Assembly: GCA_021186555.1 (NCBI GenBank)
Contig: JAJKFL010000014.1
Location: forward strand, 35,088,033 to 35,152,032
Origin: Reticulitermes speratus
Lineage: Eukaryota; Arthropoda; Insecta; Blattodea; Rhinotermitidae
Direction: 5' to 3'
DNA length: 64,000 nt
Position 1 is the first letter of the stretch; each line of letters opens with the position of its first letter. A program made the translations under genes and the position numbers. Positions 55,633-64,000 of this stretch are shown piece by piece. Under the pieces are notes generated by a model. It had not been told where the DNA came from. It did not search any database and saw only the letters and a list, made by a program, of their open reading frames with translations.

Positions 55633-55797
55633 CAAGGGTGCACAAATCTTGGTCGCCATGTCGCCGTGGTGACTAAATTTTGTACGGTGGCTCCTAATAT
55701 TTGTGGGTCCTCAGTATGGAACTTCTTTCATGCCACTAATCTGGCACCTAGAATTTTGAGTTGGCTCCTAGATTTTTGGAGAGTTTGTGCACCCCTA
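55633..55797. mobile_element. 165-bp hAT-type MITE, copy 1
   Basis: Ends CAAGGGTGCACAAATCT and AGAGTTTGTGCACCCCTA are inverted repeats of the hAT form CAGGGGTG. Flanks CCATACAC and TAATACAC match at 6 of 8. It has the same length as copy 2 and opposite orientation. Confidence 0.8.
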
Positions 55798-55978
55798 TAA
55801 TACACTGTTATTATATTTGTGGTTTTAAGGCCTATGTTGCCAAATACTTTTTGACATGTTTGATATTTATGTTCCATAGAGTTACGTTACTGAACAATTT
55901 TTGACATGTGTTATATTTATATTCTTGTGACCCATGTTATCGTATTGTTGTTGACACAGACTATGTTATAGCTATGAT

Positions 55979-56143
55979 CAGGAGTGAACAAATTCTCCAA
56001 AAATCTAGGAGCCACATTAAAATTCTAGGCACCAGAAAAGTGATATGAAGCAAGTTCCATACTGAGGATCCAAAAGGATTAGGAACCACCGTGAAAAAAT
56101 TTACTCACCATGGCGAACTGGCGCCGGGATTTGTGCACCCCTG
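55979..56143. mobile_element. 165-bp hAT-type MITE, copy 2, with perfect 8-bp duplication
   Basis: Starts CAGGAGTGAACAAAT and ends ATTTGTGCACCCCTG. It is flanked on both sides by GCTATGAT (55971-55978 and 56144-56151), the 8-bp duplication typical of hAT. Reverse-complement relative of copy 1. No coding. Confidence 0.88.
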
Positions 56144-56829
56144 GCTATGATATTATGTAATACACCTCTTGACATACGTTGCATTTGTGTTTTAACGTAC
56201 ACATGTTGACACGTGTTGTATTTATGTTACCATACAGTTGTTGACATCAGCAAAGTTTTATTTTTAGGCGTATGTTGCTATAAACTTTTAGACGTACCAA
56301 ATATTTTATTCCTTCAGGCTTGACGCCTTACAATTTTGGACATATTATGTTTTGTTCTTTGGCATATTTTATGGTGTATTTGTTAATTTGTTTATGTTAG
56401 TATTCTACAGGCGTTTGTTGCCGTACAATTGTTGACATGCCTATGTTACCGTATCTCTACTGACATGTGTTATATATGTACTCTTTAGGTCTATGTTACT
56501 TTATCCCTACTGATGTGTTATGTACCGTATTCTTTGGGCCTACATTATCGTACCCCTACTGACATGTGTTATACTTCTTTCTTGACGCTTTTGTTACCGT
56601 ACATTTTTTAACATATGTTACATTGGTATTCGTTTACCTACTTACCCTACCGTTTGTGAAATATATATTCTTGGTGTTCTTTAGGCCTATCTTTCCATAC
56701 GTATTATGGCGTATTGTACGTGAAACGTGCAGACTTATTTGACCGTATACTTGTAGCAAAGTGTTATATTTGTGTTCTTTAGGCTTACGTTAGGAACCCC
56801 TGTTTATATATACCCTATGTTATACTCGT

Positions 56830-57391
56830 GGGCCGGGATAGCTCAGTCGGTATAGCGACTCGCTACGGGCTGGACGGTCCGGGGATCGAATCCCGGTGGG
56901 GGCGAGATTTTCCGCAGCCATCCAGACCGGCCCTGGGTATCACCCAGCCTCCTATAAAATGGGTACCCGGTCTCTTTAAATGCGGAGCAGAGGAAGAGAC
57001 CTCAGCTCATGTTTTGAGGGAATGTGAAGCTTTGGCGACACATAGACACATTTATCTGGGTTATTTCTTTTTGAACCCTGAAGACATCAAAGAACTGAGT
57101 CTAGGGGCGATCTGGACCTTTATTACAAGGACAGGACTCCTGTGACTTAGACTTAGTTAAGGGGCACAAAGGGCCTGTCAAAGGCCTACGTCCATCGGGA
57201 CCGTAAGGGCCCGACCCACATTTATATTCTACTCAAATCTACCGGGTCTCTTTCCCGGGGGTAAAGCGGCCGGGGCGTGGAGTTGACCACCCACCCTCAT
57301 CTAGTGCTATGGTTAAAGAAAGAGTAGAGCTATACCTCTACTCCCCCTCTGGGCCTTCGTAGCCTGTTCTAGGGAGAACTTTACCTTGTTA
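56830..57391 (+). mobile_element. tRNA-derived SINE split by a LINE fragment
   Basis: Head GGGATAGCTCAGTCGGTATA (box A) and box B GGGATCGAATCCC (56883-56895). The body resumes after a 263-bp insert and ends ACTTTACCTTGTTA. The whole is flanked by a perfect 16-bp duplication CCTATGTTATACTCGT (56814-56829 and 57392-57407). Confidence 0.9.
56978..57240 (+). mobile_element. 3' fragment of an R1/jockey-like LINE inside the SINE
   Basis: Encodes CGAEEETSAHVLRECEALAT, then YLGYFFLNPEDIKELSLGAI and W, a typical end of a non-LTR polymerase after RNase H, followed by a short 3' UTR. It is flanked by ACCCGGTCTCTTT (56965-56977) and ACCGGGTCTCTTT (57241-57253), a 13-bp duplication with one change. Confidence 0.82.
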
Positions 57392-57782
57392 CCTATGTTA
57401 TACTCGTTTCCTTTAGGCCTGCCTTGCCGTACACTTGCTAGCATCAGATACATTTGTGTTCGTTTAACCTACGTACCATAACGTTTTTTAAACCTGTTAT
57501 CTTGGTGTCCGTCATGCCTATGTTTCCACACAACTTTGAAATGTGCTCTGCGTGTGTCCTTCAGTCCTATATTACCACAGACTTTTTGAAATGTGTTATA
57601 TTTGTGTTGTTTATGCCTAAGTTTCCATAGTGACACGTTATTTACGCCACTATTAACTTTTCTTGCTGACATGCGTTATATTTGTAGTCCTTCGGCCTAA
57701 GTAACCTTACCCTTCTGGGCATTTTTAGGTTGTCCAATCCGTGCGTTATTTAGACCAATGCATTCAATTTATTATAACAACC

Positions 57783-58199
57783 AAATGCACATCATTAGTT
57801 ACATATGAGTGTTAAACACGCAGCTCCGACATGTTTCGGTTCAAGCGTACCATCCTCAGGGAATGCAATATACCAGGTTTTATCATATTCCACACACCAG
57901 AAATTTCCACTACCAGCTGCAACGATAATTTTAATTAGTATAAATCATATCTATTATGTTAGAATGTTTTAATCATATTTTAACCATAAGTTTTTAATAC
58001 CAGTACAAGATGTACCATTATACATAGACGACATCAACAACGGAGCCTACTGCAGACTGTGGAACCTTGTAAATAGTGGCTTGTCACTGGCAGTTGGTTT
58101 TAAACGTGGCATATTGTGCTCCCTGAGAATGGTACGCTTGTATCGAAACATGTAGGAGTTGCGTGTTTAACAATCATATGTAACTAATACTGTGCATTT
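57783..58199. mobile_element. foldback element A
   Basis: Left arm (57783-57862): AAATGCAC ... GTTAAACACGCA ... CATGTTTCGGTTCAAGCGTA ... CCTCAGGGA. The right arm (58120-58199) is its reverse complement with some changes. Arms are about 80 bp around a 257-bp centre. No coding. Confidence 0.75.
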
Positions 58200-58200
58200 A

Positions 58201-58734
58201 TAGACAATGTTTTTCACCAACTAAATGCACTTGTCAATAACACTAAAATATTCTAAAAATGTTTTATAAAAAGCCCCGACATGTTTCGGCTCACTAATGA
58301 GCCATCCTCAGGGGGTCACAACTGTCTGTTCTCAAAACACGTACATATGTTAATCCTCTGTAGAGGTATATGGTCAACGTCTTATCTCACCAATCTTACT
58401 TTTATGCAAATATTTACGTCTCCACAGCAACCAATGTACACTACAAACAATAATGAGTGTGTAAGTGATGAAATAATATAGTGTATATTCCCTAGGAAGT
58501 GTTTTAAAAAACATATCGGTTCACGGAGTGATAAAGTAAGATTGGTGAGATAAGACGTTGACCATATATCTGTACAGAGGATTAACATATGTACGTGTTT
58601 TGAGAACAGACAGTTGTGACCCCCTGAGGATGGCTCATTAGTGAGCCGAAATATGTCGGGGCTTTTTATAAAACATTTTTAGAATATTTTAGTGTTTATG
58701 ACAAGTGCATTTAGTTGGTGAAAAACATTGTCTA
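58201..58734. mobile_element. foldback element B, 204-bp arms
   Basis: Left arm 58201-58404 and right arm 58532-58734 are almost exact reverse complements (TAGACAATGTTTTTCACCAA ... GCCCCGACATGTTTCGGCTC ... CCATCCTCAGGGGGTCACAA). A loop of about 127 bp separates them. It shares the CGACATGTTTCGG...CCTCAGGG core with element A, which it abuts. Confidence 0.88.
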
Positions 58735-59229
58735 TACTCGAAAAATGCACGGTGAAAATAGAATAAAGACTGTGCCTTTAGTTTTATACAATAAATTGGT
58801 AAAATAAATCTTCTTCTACTATGGCGCTCCGGCCCATTTTCAGGCCATAGCCTCCCCGATCTTGTGCCTCCACCCTCCTCTGTTCCTTGCTGCCACATTT
58901 CATTTCAGTATCCGTAGAAAATTTACGGCATCCCTCATTCTTCTTTATACGTGTGGTAATTGGTTCTGTAATGCCTCTTACCATAGTATTGCTAATATGA
59001 TCTATACCTTTGATACTACACTCTTATTGATATGTGTTTTTTTTTTGTATTCTTTAGGTGCATGTTTTCATACCTTTGTGGAAATGTGTTATGTTTGTTC
59101 CTTCTAGGCCTGTGTTACCTAACCTTCGTTGACATGTGTTATATTTATCCTCTCTAAGGTCTATGCACTTCTTGGCATGTTTCATATTTATGTCTGTAGA
59201 CCTGTGTTACCATGTCCCTAAAGATGACT

Positions 59230-59640
59230 TGAAGAAATCAAGCACTGAATTCTGGTGAGACAAAGACCTTCTTCTTCAAAATCTCCTCATAGCAAATAAG
59301 TATCATCATAATTCCCTGCGTAGATGTTGTTGCTCGCTGCTCGTTCCAATCAACGTCCTCAAACACCTCTATGCCAGCTTCAGTAAGTCCAGACCCCTCA
59401 GTCAACTTCAAAACCGTGACAGTCCTCTCCTTAGGCTCAGGCTCAGGCTCATGTTCCCTAGCTTTTTCAGGCGCGCTTTGCTTCCGTATTTCAACAAGCT
59501 CGTCGAGCGTGAGCTCCTGATCTTAGGAGTCCAGCAAATCGAAGACATCTTCAGCATCGTATTTACGAATTTGCGCACTTGGCTTAGTATGTTTCGTATG
59601 GGGTAAACGACGTAAATCGACGCGACGTATGTCGGGGGAT
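59230..59640 (-). mobile_element. C-terminal relic of a Tigger/pogo-type transposase
   Basis: The minus strand reads LTLDELVEIRKQSAPEKARE, HEPEPEPKERTVTVLKLTEG, SGLTEAGIEVFEDVDWNEQR, then YEEILKKK. This order (acidic stretch, 'GL.EA...FE..D.N..R', 'YEEIL.EKKK') recalls the C-terminal tail of Tigger-like transposases. The catalytic domain is absent. One in-frame stop follows DLLDS. Confidence 0.5.
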
Positions 59641-61580
59641 GACTGTACTTAGACAACACGACACATGAAGACTGACGTATCCTTGCTCGCGATCAGCTGA
59701 TTATACAAAATGGATTATCCTCCACTTCGGGACGTACATATATACAGAGGACGTTTCGGTAGCAAGTCACAATCAAAATGCGTTACTTGCAATTTTGCGT
59801 AGCTACGAAATTATAAACGTATTTTTAGCAGAACCGATCTGTAGGTGTTAGGTGTAGACTGAATGCAGCTGTATCCTAAATTGTGTTGTTATGTTCACTT
59901 TGTCTTATCAAAACAATGTATAATACGGATGAGGTTTTACACAATCAGGCACATTTTTTGACGTCATATTATTATAAATTCAATTCCCGGCAGGGAAAAG
60001 GGATTTCTTTATTCTGTTACCGTCCAGACAGTCTCTGGGGCCCAATCACCCCCCTATTCAGTGGGTAACGATGGCTTTTTCACCGAGAGTACTCGTAAAA
60101 CAGCCAGGGAGTAAACCTGAACCCTCACGTCCATCTGCTGCAGAGTTTAAGAATGAGTGGAGCCCTGCATTTATTAACCCATACGCCTTCATGGCGTGCA
60201 TAGGGGCAACTTGACGTTCCAGATTATTATAATAAATTGGTTAAAGTGCATTGGTTTGGGAAAATGCAATTTTAACGAAAACGTAACACGGAACTTGCCA
60301 ACGAACGGCCGTATTTGCAACAAATTCACCTCACCTGTTTCTTGTCTTCATCAATCCTTAACTACGAGTACAAAGAAACAGCAATTTGTCTTGTGATATT
60401 TCTGAGCGTATTTTAAAGTTGATGTAGCTAGAGCGGGCTGCTGTCCTACGCATCCAGATTTAAAGGTTATTTATAGCGCGTTCGAATCAATATCTGATCC
60501 ACGGAGCGCCTGACATATCTACGTTATAGGCTACATTAAAAAGTAATGTCAGTGAGGCTGTCTTCACATTATTGATGACAATAGCCACTGAACTCTTTAA
60601 AGTGTACCTGGATCGTAATCCATGACAAGGAATTGATGAATATGTCTGTCATCGATGTAGCTTCTGTGGGTGGGAAATTCGAAATTGAATAATGCTGGAT
60701 GCTGACATAACATGTGAACTATAAGAAGGAAACACGTTCATTCATTACCAGCTAGTCACCGAAATAATTCCAGCTGAAAGTGCATGTGACAACTCCACAC
60801 AGAACATCTGCGGGCTGAAGACTTCGAATTCAAAAATTTCTGACACTATGTTATAACGACATTTGATTCACACTCCATTGAGTATCCAGGGATAATAAAG
60901 GTCGGAGCATGAAGGTTTACCTTCACGTCTTGATGTTGTCACATTTAGAGACATAACAGACTGGAGTATATGTAACGTTGACAATTTTTATTCGAGTTTT
61001 CATGATTTTTCTCAGTTTTCAGGTGCATGTGTGCTTAGTATATTGAAATAGGTTACGGCACCTTGCTTAAGTGCTCCCCGTATCTTTTGAGGCTGTGCGA
61101 AGTAACGGAACATAGCGTGGGTAGCAAGCCTGCCTCATTTTCGGGAAATTACTGTTTTTTAAATTTCAACCCAGGGACCGGCTATCGTTACCGACGTTTT
61201 TGGCAGTTACCCTCAATTAAGACAGTACCTCTGATCAGGTCACGACAATTTCCTTCAACATCATTTCCAATTCTTTATCAACTAATCATCCCATCATTCG
61301 AAAATGTATACCGAGCTACTGAAGGCGTCGTTATATCAAGTATAAACAAGCAAATAAATACATTTTGTAATTATGGAGAGACAATTTTACGTTTTACGGT
61401 ATAACACAACCTGACGGCAGGAACAGCAGCTGAATTATAGGCTCTAACTCTTCTCTCTTGCCTGTGTGTATAGATGATATCGTTCAACGAAGAGTTCTCT
61501 GTACTGTGCTTGACCTCAGGAAGCCAGCCAGCTCCATGTTCAGCAACCCCATAATCAGATTACGCACTTTGCAGTTTGAC

Positions 61581-61616
<36 letters not shown>

Positions 61617-62289
61617 CGTTGCTGTCACAGGGTGTGTAGGAATATCATATGCTCGTAAGTTCATTTTTAAATTTCAAATATGAAGTCAATATAAGATAAT
61701 TTTATCTAATGACTACAAAATGAACATCGCTGTATTGTGGGTAACACACTTGCTTCGTATAGAACAATTAATTGTTTCATCCCACAGTGAAATTAGTTAA
61801 GTGATGCATCATTAAAAGACATAAAACATACCAAACTATTTGGTGCTTCGGTGCTGTTTTTGTGATAAGTTTTATAGAAATAGGGGCCTTTATTCCGGCC
61901 GACAGGTCTGCTATGAATGAGGCTTTCCCCAGAATACATTTCAAATCAGCTCTTACGAAATCCCACAAAAGGAAAAATTTAGAGCTAACACACATCAGCT
62001 TTCTATCATACATGGAGTGACACTGAGAAATGAAATTAGAGGTTAAGGTATTTGTTCATAGCTGGGAGTGGAAAATATAATGAATGAGATTACAGTTCAT
62101 CAAAGACAGTGGAAGAAACATGTATGTCAGTGCATGCTAAATTTTATACACCTACATGTAACGAACATGGTGAAAGGTAAAATTTCAGTTTCAGATTGAG
62201 AAAAAAGAAGACACTGTATATTGCAATGCAAGTATATCAACGGAAGTATTTTAAACAAGACAGACAATGTACGTATAAACGTAACATTC
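59641..62289. other. spacer with SINE and (CA)n run
   Basis: Beyond the SINE at 59968-60215, a (CA)n run (61585-61612) and a SINE scrap near 60905-60935, no feature is recognised. Short open frames have no family resemblance. Confidence 0.35.
59968..60215 (+). mobile_element. tRNA-derived SINE lacking most of its head
   Basis: Begins at box B AATTCAATTCCCGGCAGGG (59977-59995) and continues with TACCGTCCAGACAGTC, TTCAGTGGGTAAC, AACAGCCAGGGAGT, GTTTAAGAATGAGTGGAGC and GGGGCAACTTGACG. Same module order as 9270-9556. Confidence 0.6.
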
Positions 62290-62740
62290 AGACGCTTTCG
62301 CGTAACCATTTTTGCCGTGGAAAAGCAATAAGTATTATATAATCTGATTGTGTATCTGTAGCCTTAGTTATCCAGCAAGCAATGCGCGTGAGCCGTATTA
62401 TGTTGTTATCTGTGGCCTGTCCGGACCTACCAAATTTTTCCACATTGTCTCATAAAAGGCACGATTTTCGGAAAGATGTTATTGAACATGAAATGTGTGT
62501 TTTTACTTTCTCTACAACTTTCATCCGAGACATTCGCATGCTAAGGGGAACTGATAGAGATATTATCATAAATGTACATACGTCTTAATATAAAGTACCG
62601 TTATTCTTGTCAGATTTCAATGAAATTGGAATTTTCTCGAAAGATTTTTGAAAAATATTCAAATATCAAGCGTCATGAAAATCTGTCCAGTGGGAGCCGA
62701 GTTGTTCTATGCGGACGGATAGACAGACAGACAGCTGGAC
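62290..62740 (+). repeat. dispersed repeat, longest copy in the window
   Basis: The left half matches 46722-46945 (inverted) and the right half matches 52310-52700, so this copy shows both belong to one element. It ends in GACAGACAGACAGCTGGACA. No coding potential; unclassified. Confidence 0.75.
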
Positions 62741-63119
62741 AGACATGACGAAGCTAATGGTTGCTTTTCGCAATTTTGCGAACGCGCCTAATAAAAACAG
62801 TACAAAAGAATTGAAATAGTCAGTAACATTCATCCATGAAACCAAGGCCACTAACTAACAACCTCTTGCGACCGGAATTTTTCACGGAAAGTCGTCAGAA
62901 GACTAGCCAAATTCACATCCTAAAAAAAAACTATTTTAATGACATCCTCGTAAAACGTGTGGGGTGCCACCCGCGTAAAACGGAACTTAGATAAGAGGGA
63001 ATTGTGGATGTAAAGTGGATCTGTCTGGGTCAGGACAGGCCCCTTCTGAATACGGTAATAAACATTTCTCGAGTAGCTGAGCGACTGTGACGTTTAGCTT
63101 ACATGAAGGATTCTACTCT
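62741..63119. other. no recognisable feature
   Basis: Non-coding by inspection; nothing assignable. Confidence 0.35.
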
Positions 63120-63420
63120 CGCCTGGCAGAAGTTAGCCGGTGCCATAACATAGGCCTTTCACCTGGAAGTCCGGGTCCAATCGTAAGTAGTACGTGTGGG
63201 ATTTGTCGTTGGTAATGGCACTGGGGAGGGGGCAGGTTTTCTCCGAGCACTTCATTTTTCCCCTGTCAGTTATCATTCCACCAATACACCACACTCATCC
63301 ATCATCCGGCGCGCAGTGGTGCCTTTAGAGGTCAGAGTTCTGCAGAGATATAGTGTCTCCCAGCCAAGAGAATATATGCCTGGATTTATGTGGAACAGGT
63401 GATAGCCGAAGAAGAAAACT
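63120..63420 (+). mobile_element. diverged tRNA-derived SINE
   Basis: Box B-like GGGTCCAATCG (63173-63183) is followed by a CCGAGCACTTCATTTTTCCCC body, as in the SINE at 9700-9915. Confidence 0.5.
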
Positions 63421-63834
63421 AACATCGGATTACCCGACATTTACGTCGCTGGCATGTGTTTTGGGACACCTTGTTCAAGGATCAGTTCCACTGGCGAAGC
63501 TGTCCCGTGGGATACTACATCCTTACGAGGCATTTCTATTTTGAGACAGGCGGGAATTACCTGACAGTTTTAGGCCATGTCTACGTTTAAAGACAGCTAC
63601 TTTGCACGAAGGCCTGAATTAATTTTAGTCAGTTTCATTCTAGAAGAAAAGTGACGTGTGTTGCTGGCTTTGTTAGTATCATGCTGACTGCTGCTGATTT
63701 GTGTCAGTACTGACTAGCAGCATTCGGGTGGCTCTGTGTTCGATTCTTAGATCGGCGTGGGATATTCTCACAGGTTTAAAATTATATTACTCAACACTAA
63801 GATAAAGTTGTCCCTGAGCACCAAAAGATGTATG

Positions 63835-64000
63835 TAGGGAAGTGGAGGTGTAGCTGCACACATTATTAATCTCAGCGCTATGTAGTAGTTAGTGGACAAC
63901 TTCACGCCCCGGCCGCTTTACCTCCAGTAAGAGAACCTCCGATACCCACTGAACAAGAGACTGCGTGGGACCCAAAACCGATTTGGGGATTTCGGGGAAT
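63835..64000 (-). mobile_element. tRNA-derived SINE, minus, cut by the window end
   Basis: GGAGGTGTAGCTGCACACAT, TAATCTCAGCGC, CGGCCGCTTTACCTCCAG and CCCACTGAACAAGAG occur in the same order as 36318-36575. The head lies beyond 64000. Confidence 0.6.

Larger units (their letters stand above)
50500..59215. repeat. old satellite array (about 49-54 bp period), interrupted by insertions
   Basis: The motif order CTTGTTGACATGTGTTATAT, TTGTGTTCTTTAGG, CCTATGTTACCATACA recurs with strong divergence at about 50510-50600, 53062-53145, 53460-54040, 55236-56825, 57408-57720 and 58985-59215. The near-identical core is listed separately. Insertions of SINEs, MITEs, a LINE fragment and foldback elements break it. 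There is no coding capacity. Confidence 0.75.

Noticed and set aside
54043..57391. tRNA genes suggested by box A/box B sequences
   Set aside because: Heads do not form complete tRNA cloverleaves, are followed by SINE bodies and tails, and are flanked by target duplications.

Overview
ORGANISM. The window looks like nuclear DNA of an insect. It holds two conserved animal genes cut into small exons by long AT-rich introns, surrounded by many tRNA-derived SINEs, decayed LINEs, pogo/mariner/hAT/piggyBac-type relics, foldback elements, minisatellites and a satellite array. The LINE and SINE styles recall large, repeat-rich polyneopteran genomes (cockroach/termite). That order-level placement is from memory and is an inference. 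No prokaryotic features were seen.

GENES. (1) Six exons of a canonical Ras GTPase (Ras85D/KRAS type) lie on + between 7636 and 17220: 7636-7684, 8697-8725, 8808-8892, 12623-12765, 14487-14647 and 17149-17220. Only the first coding exon (about 10 residues plus one base) is missing and probably lies upstream. With it the protein would be 189 aa ending in CCLL. (2) A LEPROT/LEPROTL1 (Vps55 family) gene lies on + from 30780 to 40212 and encodes 134 aa with four membrane segments. Its first coding exon (MAGVK plus one base, 30780-30795) cannot be joined in frame to the next obvious exon (37540-37614). A single-base exon (C at 37318, between a good acceptor and a perfect donor) restores the frame and the family-typical sequence MAGVKALV. 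This is the most interesting observation here.

LAYOUT. 1-7.6 kb: a pogo/Tigger transposase relic, a 45-bp minisatellite, three foldback elements and a second minisatellite. 7.6-17.2 kb: Ras, with one intron holding three SINEs, a 48-bp minisatellite of about 1.8 kb and a 22-base G run. 17.2-30.7 kb: a gene desert with a frameshifted copy of an arthropod multicopy gene family (-), an internally deleted LINE (-), a Helitron-like N-terminal fragment (+), a mariner-like relic (-), a perfect 24-bp hairpin, and a 5'-truncated LINE (+) whose tail ends about 90 bp before the LEPROTL1 start codon. 30.8-40.2 kb: LEPROTL1, with introns containing a mariner relic, SINEs, a piggyBac-type MITE, a hAT MITE copy and a trinucleotide array. 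40.2-50 kb: probable 3' UTR, SINEs and a Penelope-like fragment. 50.5-59.2 kb: an old tandem satellite with a homogenised core of 19 near-identical 49-bp units (54.3-55.2 kb), diverged flanks, and nested insertions with readable target duplications. 59.2-64 kb: a Tigger C-terminal relic, a dispersed repeat and SINEs.

HOW IT WORKS TOGETHER. The two genes are independent and have no shared pathway beyond general membrane signalling and trafficking. Everything else is repeat turnover. No defence system, operon or CRISPR array is present.
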